Shown: positions 17,024 to 26,419 of the stretch, piece by piece | Numbering within the stretch: the first letter of the stretch is position 1 | Layout: each line of letters opens with the position of its first letter | Source of the DNA: Linderina pennispora | Taxonomy: Eukaryota > Kickxellomycota > Kickxellomycetes > Kickxellales > Kickxellaceae | DNA length: 33,660 nt | Reading direction: 5' to 3' | Assembly (NCBI RefSeq): GCF_002104995.1 | Contig: NW_024468354.1 | Coordinates: 1-33,660, forward strand | Position numbers and translations under genes: made by a program | Notes under the pieces: generated by a model | What the model saw: the letters and a program-made list of their open reading frames with translations, nothing else | Told to the model about the DNA's origin: nothing | The model's database searches: none

Positions 17024-17955
17024 GCAGGCCACCAAGGTGGGAGATGTCCATGATCGACATTGCACCAACAACCATCCGACACGTTCAAATGACCGGTTCG
17101 CCGTGATGCTCTTATCGACGTGTCAACCCATGCTGACTAGCAGCCGAGCTCTCATCACGAGCAGAGTAATTCTAGTATGAAAATAGCTTTTGAACCCCAA
17201 TTGAGGAAAGAATGGTTTGTCAGCCTGTTTGAGCCCTATCATGCATATGATTGGTCTTGGACTATGTTGGCACAGGATGATATCAGTGGCCAGTGGCCAG
17301 GGCTTAAACGCAACACCACGTAGATTAATGGCATTACGTATGTTCTATTCTCCATTGAGCGCCACTTGTTGCACAATAAATAGCCTTATGCTTTCAGTAG
17401 TCAGTGAGATCTCTAAAATTCCTGTCACTGCAAAGACAAGCTGTGCTCTGTTGCTGAATGCAGCTACATTCAGACTGCAGCCCTGCGAGGTCTTATGGTC
17501 ATGCATACACGGGCAGGAGCTGAGCCTGAAAGGCACATACGAAAATTCTCCGACTAGCACAGGGCACGCAATTGGCCAGTGGCTGGCCGGTTTAGAAAAC
17601 AACAAAAGCGGTTGGCTAAAAATCAAGCGGCGCTTTGGCCAGCTGACTATGCAATTACTCTGGCTCGCAAGAATCCAGTTGGTCAAACAAAGCCTGCCAC
17701 TTTCAGAAGAAAGAGTGGTTAGGGCTTTCGGACGCTCTCCTCTTTCCTATTCTCCGAGCTCTGTCGTTTTTCAACTTGCTTTTATTTTTTGTACTCTTAG
17801 TGCCTTTACTCTTTTGAAGCATGGGCAGGTAGGTCTTCCTATAAGTGTCTGTCGTCATCGTCCATCGAGATAACGATTGCTATTGGTACAATAGCTGATT
17901 GTCTGGCCGCCCTTTCCCTTACCCTTGTAGCCGCTTATTCTTTTCAGGACTCGCA
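17024..17955. other. Intergenic, possible Fanzor element right flank and PAN5 leader
   Basis: No convincing gene lies in these 932 bases; a frame of about 218 codons at 17217-17873 shows no protein-like pattern. A T-rich stretch near 17760-17815 precedes a possible 5'-leader intron at 17829-17947 (CAG-GTAGGT donor, TTTTCAG acceptor), ending nine bases before the PAN5 start. No sequence matching the hairpin arms was found here, so no right element end can be placed. Confidence 0.45.
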
Positions 17956-19086
17956 ATGCCGTTAGGCAGCAGACACGCACAGAGTTCGCACATTCACGTA
18001 CTGGGAGCAGGCGCAGTAGGGCTGCTCTTCGCGGCACACCTTCGGCGAGCTGGGCATCCGATCACCTTGCTTCTGCGGTCGCAGGAGTCGGTGAATCGGT
18101 TTGCCGAGGCAGGCAGCCGGATTGGAATCTACAATGACTGGATGAAAACACACCCAACACGCAAGCTGCTTTACAATGAAGATGGGCAGGTTGCGCCGTG
18201 GGTTGCCAAGAACTGCCAGGCCGAGACCACCGACACAGAGTCGCCTATAAAGCAGCTGGTGATGACAACCAAGGCACAGGACACGCTGGAGGCATTTGAG
18301 TCTGTAAAAGATAGGCTGGATGCGGAGTCGACAGTAGTTCTGCTGCAGAATGGCATGGGCACATACGAGGCAATTCATAAGGAGTGCTACTCATCGCATA
18401 GCCAGAAGAGTGCTGACAAAGTGCCAGCGTTTGTAGTCGGCACAAACGCGCACGGCTGCTTGCGCATCGACGCGCGATTTGAAATGCACCACACAGCCAT
18501 GGCCCATTGTTCCTTTGCTGTGCGCCCCTCGCTCGCCAACCCGCCACCGCCATTGCCTGTCTCTGCGCTCGATATGCTTACCGCCCTGGGGGCGCTGCCA
18601 TTGAACGTCAGCGTCATCAACTGGTCTGAGCTGCATCTGCAGCTGCTGCTGAAGCTGGCTGCTAACGCTATAATCAATCCCGTCACAGCGCTTACTGACA
18701 GTCGTAATGGCTACTTGGCGCCGCCGCCAGAAGGCACGCCCGAGTGCAGAGAGGTGGCGGGCGCGCAGGAGATGAGAGGCCTCCTTGGTACAGCGTGCCA
18801 GGAGATCGCATCGATCTATGCGCGTGCACACCCGCATCTGCATGACCAGCTGACGGGCCCGAGCATTGAAGAGTACGTTGTGCATGTGGCCAGCGTGACC
18901 GCGCGCAACCGCTCATCGATGCTGCAAGATGTCAGCGCTGGGCGCCAGACTGAGGTTGATTGGATTAACGGCTACCTGGTGCGTCTTGGCCAGCAGCACG
19001 GCGTGTCGACGCCAATCAACTCCCTACTGTACACACTGATCAAGCTCAAGGAAGCGGCCCAGAGCCACACATTCTTTAGCAACTGA
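17956..19086 (+). CDS. PAN5: 2-dehydropantoate 2-reductase (ketopantoate reductase)
   Basis: The enzyme reduces ketopantoate to pantoate with NADPH in pantothenate and coenzyme A synthesis. From ATG 17956 the product is 376 residues. The N-terminal Rossmann domain begins HIHVLGAGAVGLLFAAHLRR, with the dinucleotide loop Gly17-x-Gly19-x-x-Gly22. The C-terminal helical domain has KLAANAIINPVTAL, whose Lys233, Asn237 and Asn241 match the catalytic Lys/Asn region of bacterial PanE, then SSMLQDVSAGRQTEVDWING with the conserved Glu333, and TPINSLLYTLIKLKE at the end. The frame is open 19 codons further upstream, but ATG 17956 follows a likely leader intron and gives the family N terminus. No coding intron. 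It is longer than bacterial PanE (about 300), as fungal forms are. Confidence 0.95.
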   Translation: MPLGSRHAQSSHIHVLGAGAVGLLFAAHLRRAGHPITLLLRSQESVNRFAEAGSRIGIYNDWMKTHPTRKLLYNEDGQVAPWVAKNCQAETTDTESPIKQLVMTTKAQDTLEAFESVKDRLDAESTVVLLQNGMGTYEAIHKECYSSHSQKSADKVPAFVVGTNAHGCLRIDARFEMHHTAMAHCSFAVRPSLANPPPPLPVSALDMLTALGALPLNVSVINWSELHLQLLLKLAANAIINPVTALTDSRNGYLAPPPEGTPECREVAGAQEMRGLLGTACQEIASIYARAHPHLHDQLTGPSIEEYVVHVASVTARNRSSMLQDVSAGRQTEVDWINGYLVRLGQQHGVSTPINSLLYTLIKLKEAAQSHTFFSN

Positions 19087-19133
19087 TATGACATAATTTT
19101 TATACAGGTGGTGAAAGACGTTAATTTGACAAA

Positions 19134-20285
19134 CTATGTAGACGTGTAGACGGGTGGTGGAATGTCGATGATGGTGAGGCCATTGCCACAGGCTGAGAAT
19201 CTAGCCACTCTAACCGCAGAATCAGGGGAATCCACAAAGTCTTTCTGATCCCCGGCGGTGCAAATGAGCGTGTCCATGGCAGAGTCCTCATACCGCGGCA
19301 GCTCGCACCCAGTAGCTGCACCTTTGGGCATGACATAGACGACCGAAGATAGCCTGATATTGTGTACGGTCATGTTTTCGTCGACGATCGACGCCATGAA
19401 CACGATGTCATGAGAGGTACGCAGGGGACCTTCGCAGATGTCATACTGGACTCCGGTGAATGCCTCGGGCGCGAACACAACGCCTGAAACAGAGATCTCC
19501 TGGTCAAGCATGATGCCGCCAGTGCGCGATGCCGCCGTAGGCGAGAACCGCGTGTTCACCTTGATGCCATCGACCACTTTCACGGTGTTGCAGGCATCGA
19601 CGGCTCGGGTGCTCTGCGCAACCACTTGGCAGCCATGCGAAACAGCGCCAAACAGATCATCGAAGGGTACCTCAACATATTCACGAAGCTGGAACCCGAC
19701 ACTCAGAACGCGCAGGCCCTTGACAAGCGGCCTCAGCACGCCACGGACACGCACCAGATCCTGGTCGTGCACGATCCTCGACCTTGTGATGCCTGTCAGC
19801 TCGATTTTGTTGCGCCAGCCCGCGCTGACATTCAGCCCCTCGGCGGCAGCAGCCATCCATGGGGAGTCTGGCAGCGGAATGCGCTTCACATGTACTGGCA
19901 CGCACTTGCTGACAAAGGGCAGCAGCTGAATCGCAGAGTGTGTGCGCATCTCGGCCACCACCTCGTATCCGATGAAGGCGTGCGGTGTGAATACGCTTTC
20001 GTTCAATGAGCCCGGGATGCTGATGGCGAATGGCCACGAGTATGTGCCCTGGGAGGTATCGACTGTATGCGTGAGCTCGATGCTGGGTGCTGCAGCGTAG
20101 GCGGTTTGGAACAGCTTCTCCTTCAGCGACCGCAGTGTGACTGTCAGCGACCGGACACGCTGCTGCGAGCGTGTTGTCAGGATCACTCGGCCTGAGAGGA
20201 CCTGGTTGTGTGCCTCGTGCGGCAGCCCGTAGAGGACAACATCTGGGCGATCCAGCCTGATTTGAAGTGTCTGGGAGGAGAGCAT
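19134..20285 (-). CDS. Alpha-arrestin-like protein with PPxY motif
   Basis: Alpha-arrestins (ART family) bring Nedd4/Rsp5 ubiquitin ligases to membrane transporters for endocytosis. The 383-residue product begins with an arrestin-type beta-sandwich: LQIRLDRPDVVLYGLPHEAH, VLSGRVILTT, LTVTLRS, then GTYSWPFAISIPGSLNESVF and FIGYEVVAEM, the usual arrestin N-domain order. A second beta-rich region (about 170-320) fits the C-domain. PPVY at residues 377-380 is a full PPxY ligand for WW domains, and LPRY at 329-332 resembles a second. It is shorter than most yeast ARTs because there is no long tail. It is intact and intronless. The family is clear from pattern, but which ART it corresponds to is not. 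Confidence 0.85.
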   Translation of the reverse strand: MLSSQTLQIRLDRPDVVLYGLPHEAHNQVLSGRVILTTRSQQRVRSLTVTLRSLKEKLFQTAYAAAPSIELTHTVDTSQGTYSWPFAISIPGSLNESVFTPHAFIGYEVVAEMRTHSAIQLLPFVSKCVPVHVKRIPLPDSPWMAAAAEGLNVSAGWRNKIELTGITRSRIVHDQDLVRVRGVLRPLVKGLRVLSVGFQLREYVEVPFDDLFGAVSHGCQVVAQSTRAVDACNTVKVVDGIKVNTRFSPTAASRTGGIMLDQEISVSGVVFAPEAFTGVQYDICEGPLRTSHDIVFMASIVDENMTVHNIRLSSVVYVMPKGAATGCELPRYEDSAMDTLICTAGDQKDFVDSPDSAVRVARFSACGNGLTIIDIPPPVYTST

Positions 20286-20999
20286 GTTCTATTGGGATGT
20301 GTGATAATTACAGAAGGGAGGAGGAGATATATGACAAGGATGGGATTTTTTGTGTTCCTGAGACTGCGCGCAGTCGGCAATGCCTTTTATTTAAGACTCT
20401 GTGCAATAGCCGCCAAATGCAGACAGATGTAGTCGTGTTGCGAATGAAAGGAGCAGCCTGCAGCCGGAAACATGCCCACTCCCTTTTGCTTGTGGCCGTC
20501 GCGTATTGTGCACCAAAAAGCGAACAGCTTTGCGAATGAGATTTTCCTTGTTCCCTTTGGACTCTACGTTCTTTATTCAAAATCTCCCCTCTTTTTTCTG
20601 CGACACGCCCCCAGAAAGTAGACCGTGAATGGTGAATAGACAAAAAGGCGGTTTAGACACCTGACAGAAAAATAAGCAGTATTCGCTATTGGAACGGCAG
20701 CGGAGAATACTGCGTGCAAAGGGGAGGGAGGGGCCAGTGCCTAGTCACCCATGTTTGGAATGGCATTTGCCAAACACCGCCGCCCACCCCCCTTCTTCCA
20801 TGGCCCACGCGCGCAGACACCGTCCAGCAACGGCTGAGCGCATCGAGTTCCGCGCTCGGATCCCCGCGTTGATTGTTGGCGCCGGCATTGTTGAATGCTG
20901 GTCGCATGGCCGGAGGCAACAAATATTAATGGCAATAAATTTCGCAACAAATATGTTTAGCAGCGTATTGTCACCACTCCAAAAATTAAAAACGGAAGC
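20286..20999. other. Intergenic, arrestin promoter and 3' side of the kinase gene
   Basis: These 714 bases hold the upstream region of the arrestin gene (right after 20285) and the 3' flank of the kinase. Short frames here show no protein pattern. No repeat or RNA gene was recognised. Confidence 0.5.
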
Positions 21000-22022
21000 T
21001 TAACTGCCGGTCCGCAGCTCGTCAAAGTACGGATGCTGCAGTGCCTGCTCGGCCGATATCCGGCGCTCGGGCGCGTACTCCAGCAGTCGCTTCAGCAGAT
21101 CAATTCCCTTTGCGCTGAGCTTTGGCAGTAGCGGCTCCAGTGGCACGCCGCCGTACACCGGGAAATCGCGTTTCCACTCTGGCAGCTGCGAGCAATTCGG
21201 CCACACCCGCGCCGAGCCATCAAACGGCATATGGTCGATCTGCTGGTCGACAGGCGTGCCGAGAATCTTGAAAATGTGCATCAGCTGGTCCTCCACCGAT
21301 GTGCCCGAAAAGAACGGCCGCCCAGTCGACATCTCGGCAAAGATGCACCCCACCGACCAGATATCAATCGACGTGTCGTACTGCCGCGACCCCATCAGCA
21401 CGTCAGGCGCCCGATACCACAGCGTCACGACCTCATGTGAGTACGAGCGCACGGGAATCCCAAATGCGCGCGCCAGCCCGAAGTCGCCCAGCTTCAGGTC
21501 GCCGCGCTTGTTGATCAGCAAATTCTGCGGCTTCAGGTCGCGGTGCAGCACGCGGTTGCGGTGGCAGAACGAGATGCCGCACAGCAGCTGGTACAGCAGA
21601 TGCTTCACTGTCAGCGGATCGAGGTCGCCGCCGTACGCATCGACAAACTTCTTCAAGTCCGAGTCCATGAACTCAAACACCAGCGTCAGCTTCTTGTCCG
21701 TGTGCAGCACGTCAAAGAGGCCGAGGATGTTTGGATGCTTCAGCTCCTTTAGCAGCGAGATCTCGCGGATCGCAGTACACGGCACGCCCTCCTCCTCGTT
21801 GTCCAGCCGGATGCGCTTCAGTGCCACGACCTCGTTTGTCTCCCGGTTCTGCGCCTTGTACACGATGCCATATGTGCCCTCGCCGAGCTTTTCGATTTTC
21901 TACTCGCAGTAAACAACAAAGGCTCGTATTCAGTGGCTGGACAGGTGGTGTAAATTCGCAAAGGCGGTAATTCAAACCCGTGACTTGCTCCAGCCTGTGT
22001 GCCTTACCTGGTACTTTTCCAT
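21000..22022 (-). CDS. PHO85: Cyclin-dependent kinase, Pho85/CDK5 type
   Basis: Pho85 (Pef1 in fission yeast, CDK5 in animals) pairs with several cyclins to control phosphate response, polarity and metabolism. Exon 1 (22008-22022) encodes only MEKYQ. The intron 21900-22007 has GTAAGG and GAGTAG, and exon 2 (21000-21899) completes 304 residues, close to Pho85 (305). Seen: glycine loop LGEGTYG (10-16), Lys33 in VALKRI, PCTAIRE helix (45-51, Glu51), HRDLKPQN (124-131) and DFG (144-146). Then comes [20 protein letters not shown], with Ser159 where Cdk1/2 have the activating Thr, as in CDK5. [20 protein letters not shown] and [13 protein letters not shown] point to the Pho85 group rather than Cdk1. 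The exon 1 placement restores the standard N terminus exactly. Confidence 0.95.
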
Positions 22023-22376
22023 TATCACCAGCGCGTGTATGTGTAAGAAGCACAAATGTGGAAGAGTAAAATACAATTTTCTTAAAAAAAAAAAAGTTAT
22101 CGGCGTGAAGCAGATGAGCCTGCTTGAGCGCTGGGTGGCCAGTTCACCTCCCCCAAAAAGAAAAGTGGTCAAAGCCCATGAGCTGCACCGATTGGCCACA
22201 AAACGCCCTCCCCTGACGGATGATCACGTGATTTACCAGTCAAGCGAAGATCAGAAAATCTAGCTGCAATCTGGGAATATCCGCAGCCTCAGAACCCGAG
22301 CGCTGTCTCTGGAAACTGCGCCTTGCTAGGAGCTGGCCATGGTCTCCCTTGCATTTCACCCACTACGACAATTCCT

Positions 22377-22841
22377 ATGAGCAGCGACACCTTTCCAGTC
22401 TATGACTCTTGCGGCCGAACAATCCAGGACGGTGATATATTCTACATCAGCCTATTCGAGGACTGTTTTGCTGCAAGTGCTCACAGCGACGGAATATTCT
22501 TCAGTGAAGACTCGTTTGAGTCTGGAAGCCAGTTCACGATCGGGACCGTAGATGGCTTCAAATACATCAAGGCTGTGAGATATGATGGCTACATTGTTGT
22601 GAACGAAATAGGGAGAGAAGGATGCCTCGACTTGGTGATTTTGTCCAAGGGGCTGCCTGAGCCTGAGAACCGCCTCTACATTGTACAGCATGAGCGATTC
22701 AAGAGCATCATGCATCTAAAGACTGCGGACGGATCGGAATCAGTTGGGCTCATGCTTCTCAAGTCGTCGTGCGGGCTATTCAACCTCAGTAGTAGACACA
22801 CGCTTTTTCAGTTCAAGCGCGGTAGCGACGGTGATCTGTAG
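22377..22841 (+). CDS. Hypothetical protein, beta-rich, 154 residues
   Basis: From ATG 22377 (MSSDTFPVYDSCGRTIQDGD) the product is 154 residues; the frame is open 18 codons further upstream, to a Met at 22323, but that segment is Pro/Thr-rich without pattern. The sequence alternates hydrophobic strands and turns (DIFYISLFEDCF, FKYIKAVRYDGYIVVNEIG, NRLYIVQHERF, LFQFKRG), the look of an all-beta fold such as a beta-trefoil. No signal peptide, membrane segment or known motif was seen. Codon use resembles that of the neighbours. I recognise no family and am only moderately sure that it is a gene. Confidence 0.55.
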   Translation: MSSDTFPVYDSCGRTIQDGDIFYISLFEDCFAASAHSDGIFFSEDSFESGSQFTIGTVDGFKYIKAVRYDGYIVVNEIGREGCLDLVILSKGLPEPENRLYIVQHERFKSIMHLKTADGSESVGLMLLKSSCGLFNLSSRHTLFQFKRGSDGDL

Positions 22842-23560
22842 AATATTTCGTCGATACCCCCACTCTTGCTCACTTTGCTGCAACACAAAACGACATGGGT
22901 TTTTGTACCACCCAGTTAATAACAGGTGCCACAATGGTGTGAATGAGAACATAAAACTCGTGTTTACTTTAAACTACATATCGCGTTCAAGCATTCCTCT
23001 TGCTATTGTCAAGCTTGCTCAGTGAATAGCAGAAACCACTCAGTTTAACTGCGGGCCCCCAAACTCTTGGCCACTTTACATTTTGAACATTCAAATCCAA
23101 CACTGTACTATCACCTCAGACAGGGTGATGCCTTGCCGGGTCTTGAAACTCTGGATCGGGGGATCCAAAGACGCTTTTTGGTGCAAAACATCCAGCCACA
23201 GCCGTATCATGATCAGTGTCTTGGGCAGGCACACTGGCGGTCCCCTTCGGTCTCCACCATCATATCCGACAGATGGTGCGGGCCGACAGAATGCAAGCCC
23301 AGAAATGGTATGATTCCAGCACCGTCTGTCACACAAAACATGCAAGCAATATTCTTTTGGCACAGCGTGTATCTTTGCGTTTGGTGTCCCCTCGCTATCA
23401 GAGCGCTGTCTGCTAGTCCCAATGGGCTCTCCTGCCACCAGACCGTGGTCGTGGCGGAGATACAAAAGGAGGGCGGATCGGGCCCAGATCATCCCTATGG
23501 TTTCTCGTTATCTTTGCTCTGTTTCTCCATCTCATCTCATCTAATAAATTTCCGCTAGCC
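22842..23560. other. Intergenic, nothing recognised
   Basis: These 719 bases have open frames on both strands (one of 163 codons at 23067-23558) without conserved pattern. A pyrimidine-rich leader (23495-23560) precedes the start at 23561. No TATA box of the quality seen at 8-13 kb. Confidence 0.45.
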
Positions 23561-23791
23561 ATGTCTCCTCCCCACCACCCCTGCGCCCACAAGATCCTCA
23601 AGGACAAGGTCGACTCAATCAAGGCTGGCGATGCCGAGGCAGCCGTCATCGAACTCCTGGGAGAGCCGACTTCGCGCACGACCGAGGGTGAGCTCACTAC
23701 GCTCGCCTGGAAGTGCCCGGGCCACGAGGCTAGCCACATCTGCGTCGACCTGAAGGAGGGCGCTGTTACCGAGGCTCGCTGGTCTGCCTAA
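23561..23791 (+). CDS. Small hypothetical protein, 76 residues
   Basis: ATG 23561 follows a T/C-rich leader in an AGCC context. The short product has a helical N-terminal half (HKILKDKVDSIKAGDAEAAV) and a beta-like second half (IELLGEPTSRTTEGELTTLA, then CVDLKEGAVTEARWSA). The order helix, 'LGxPT', strands, 'V-x-E-x-RW' recalls the SmpA/OmlA or BLIP-like fold seen in short bacterial proteins, but the likeness is only by eye. GC-rich third positions, like neighbouring genes, support coding. Two cysteines. No signal peptide. Function unknown. Confidence 0.55.
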   Translation: MSPPHHPCAHKILKDKVDSIKAGDAEAAVIELLGEPTSRTTEGELTTLAWKCPGHEASHICVDLKEGAVTEARWSA

Positions 23792-24517
23792 GGCACTCTT
23801 TAATCAAGCGTGTTTTGGAAGCAGAAATATACTATTCGCACATAAACACATGCAGGATCTTGGCAAAGTGCACACTACGCTGCAGGAGGTACACGCCTTT
23901 CTCCTTGTTTCTGTAGGCGGGCGCAGCCTGAATACAGTTTGTGCCAAGGCGATGATCGGGCGATGTGTGTTGCAAAAGGGCAACCCGGCATCTTGGCCAG
24001 CTACACTGAAAGCCAGCCCCTATTCTTTTGTCTCTTGCGTGCTGTCGATTATCTCAACAGCATACTATACCACAGCAGCTCGGCCTTTATAGACGGAATT
24101 GTCATCAAAAAAGTAAGGGCTCATGGATCAGCAGCAGTCCCATGCTTTCGATAAGCAAATAAGCCCTAACATGGATTGCAGACAGGGTGGCCAGCCAGAG
24201 CATTTTCTTGGCAATTTACTCGGGATTTCTTGGCAAATGTCTCCCCAGCAATGCACCAGAAACTGGAAGGGTTCGGCAGGAATCAGCCAGGTTTGCCAAG
24301 ATTTTGGCTGAAAAAACACCAAGTTAGCTGGTAATTTAAAGGGGTCGCAGGGATAGGTGAGAAATCACTGGGGACTAAATTTGGATTTTTTTCCCTTGCG
24401 GTGCCTCAGTCCAGACCGAGGGACTCTTTCCTCCTCTTTGCTCCTCGTTTCCCACAGAAGCCAGCTACTTCCCCTCCCCTCCACACCTCGCACCGCTTTA
24501 TTGCTTGCTATAGTATT
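23792..24517. other. Intergenic, upstream region of the F-box-like gene
   Basis: These 726 bases hold no recognised gene. Short repeats of CTTGGCAA and its complement occur near 24208-24300, and a T/C-rich leader (24420-24517) precedes ATG 24518. The frame is open upstream of that ATG to 24401, but this part is Pro/Arg/Ser-rich and reads like leader. Confidence 0.45.
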
Positions 24518-26248
24518 ATGACCGCTTCCCATGGGAACCCGCACCCGGTATTCTTCCACAACGATATCATAGGCGCAGTAATCGACTACATCGCGCAAGT
24601 GCACAGGCATGATTTATACTATTGCTGGTTGCCCAAGGACTTCCGGCCGTTGGTGAACGCAGCAGCAGTGTGCCAGTCATGGCGCCGACTGGCACTTCCC
24701 TTGGTGTTCAAGTCAATGATAGTTGAGGTTGAGCGGGTGGCTGTCGAGCATGGCAGCGGCCAAGTATCCAGGCCGGTGCATCGAGAAAAGTGCCTGTCCA
24801 ACGTTGAGTTCTTGCCGCCAGGCTGTGAGAGCCTAGCGAAGGATCTGGTTCTAAGCTTCGGAGCTGACGTTATTTCAGGGAACGCGGCCAGGTACTTGGA
24901 GGAGATTGGGGTTAGTGGCCGCAGCTGGCCCGAGGTCAAGCTGCTGAGTATACATGTTTCCGCGGCGGAACTGGAGGAAGTAGACGATCTCGATGATTTC
25001 GACGAGCACGGCGACCCCAGACCGCTGTACAGCGCCGAGCATGTCATGCAGCTCGCTAGCTATGCATTGAAGCTGGTGCCAAACGTGACCAATGCTCTTA
25101 TCCAGCTAGACTCGCGGCCGTCTGGCGGAATTGATCTTGAGGAGGGATTCGGGCAGCGCCTGCAGGATATCAAAATGCTGACTATTTGCGAATCAGTCAT
25201 CTACCACAACCGGACATTGGTCGTGCCGCAGCTCACATATCTCGACATAAACTGCACGCAGCTGGAGTCGGTGCGCTGGCTGGCAGGCGCCAGTGCTGCG
25301 ACGCTCAAAGTGCTTTTGCTGACTGGTATTACGCGCGATCTGTTCTATTCATCGTTCTTTGATGTGCCTGAATCGACATCGGTGGTGTTTTCCGATCTCC
25401 GTGTGCTTGTGGTCTACATGGCCAGCCAGATGGACGATCCGCACACGCCGCCCTCATCGCCCGTTTCAGTGCCCATGTTTTCATTCCCAAGGCTAAAGAC
25501 GCTGCTACTCTCGACGCGTGCGTGCCGATCTGACACGTCCTGGGAAATGGTTCCCTGGTTTGCAGACTCCCCGCTGCGTGAAGTGTACCTGATGGGGGCA
25601 ACAAGGTTTGCCCAGCAGTTCGACTTTGCAAGGTACCCGGATCTAAGGACATTTGATGCGCTGTTGGCGGACCTGACGGAGCAAGATAGCGTGGAGCTGT
25701 CAGCCCGACTGATGTCGAGCAAATCAGGCATCAGGGAACTGGCGCTGCGGACGGCAAGGGGCGGGATTCCGATATCGCTCGACATGGGCAGCACCAACAT
25801 TCACGACCTGTATTTGACGACAGAGCTGACGGCAGCCAAGCTGCGCAGCATCGTAGCGCAGCTGCCACGGCTGGTTTTTCTTGGGTGCAACCCTCCGTCA
25901 GAGAAATCGGATGACAGTGATGCAATACTGGGCGCCGAGGCAGTGGCCATGCAGATCCCGGCGCACGACTTTTCGCCGATACATTCGAGGCTGCAGGAGA
26001 TCAAGCTCCACGACCTCAACTGGCAAGGGAGCATGCGGTACGGCATGTCGAGGCAGTTTGTGGACCTGGCGGCCACATTTGCCTGCATTCCGTCGCTGCT
26101 GAAGGTGCGGATCGGCGTCGATTTCATCGATGGCGGTGTGTTCATCCGGCGCCTGCTCACCGAGATGCTGGCCACGGATGCAACGCCGCACATGCGCGAG
26201 TTGTCTGTAATATTTGGTAAGATCATCGAGACGCTGTTCGATCACTAG
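24518..26248 (+). CDS. F-box/LRR-like protein
   Basis: From ATG 24518 the product is 576 residues. The N terminus resembles a fungal F-box: FFHNDIIGAVIDYIAQV, a short loop, then AAAVCQSWRRLALPLVF (about residues 50-66), which should bind Skp1. The rest shows irregular leucine-rich repeats: LPRLVFLGCN, FPRLKTLLLSTRA, LREVYLMGATRF, VPQLTYLDINCTQL. In yeasts such proteins select substrates for SCF ubiquitin ligases. The F-box is weak and no single LRR consensus dominates, so the class is more certain than the function. The gene is intact and intronless. It lies 171 bases upstream of the kaptin-like gene on the same strand, and another F-box-like gene lies just beyond that. Confidence 0.75.
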   Translation: MTASHGNPHPVFFHNDIIGAVIDYIAQVHRHDLYYCWLPKDFRPLVNAAAVCQSWRRLALPLVFKSMIVEVERVAVEHGSGQVSRPVHREKCLSNVEFLPPGCESLAKDLVLSFGADVISGNAARYLEEIGVSGRSWPEVKLLSIHVSAAELEEVDDLDDFDEHGDPRPLYSAEHVMQLASYALKLVPNVTNALIQLDSRPSGGIDLEEGFGQRLQDIKMLTICESVIYHNRTLVVPQLTYLDINCTQLESVRWLAGASAATLKVLLLTGITRDLFYSSFFDVPESTSVVFSDLRVLVVYMASQMDDPHTPPSSPVSVPMFSFPRLKTLLLSTRACRSDTSWEMVPWFADSPLREVYLMGATRFAQQFDFARYPDLRTFDALLADLTEQDSVELSARLMSSKSGIRELALRTARGGIPISLDMGSTNIHDLYLTTELTAAKLRSIVAQLPRLVFLGCNPPSEKSDDSDAILGAEAVAMQIPAHDFSPIHSRLQEIKLHDLNWQGSMRYGMSRQFVDLAATFACIPSLLKVRIGVDFIDGGVFIRRLLTEMLATDATPHMRELSVIFGKIIETLFDH

Positions 26249-26419
26249 CTCGGCCCAACGGTGCATGCAAAGCGAAAAAGGCAAAGGGCTAGAGCGGCTC
26301 GGCTCGGCGGCTTCTTGGCTCGCGCTCCTGGTTGTTACGTGGGGCTCGCCACTTTTGCTTCACAGGCTGCATAATTTTCTGTTATAATTCAAATACCTTT
26401 CGTTGCATTTTCTCTCTAC

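Noticed and set aside
17217-17873. Open frame of 218 codons after the Fanzor gene
   Set aside because: No protein-like pattern, mixed composition and an overlapping minus-strand frame of similar quality; it could be old transposon debris but cannot be supported as a gene.
17821-17955. Coding exon upstream of PAN5, starting at ATG 17821
   Set aside because: Joined through the likely intron it is out of frame with PAN5, so at most it is an upstream leader frame.
23067-23558. Open frame of 163 codons before the small gene at 23561
   Set aside because: Composition is Trp/Cys/His-heavy and random-looking, with an equally long frame on the other strand; no homology pattern seen.
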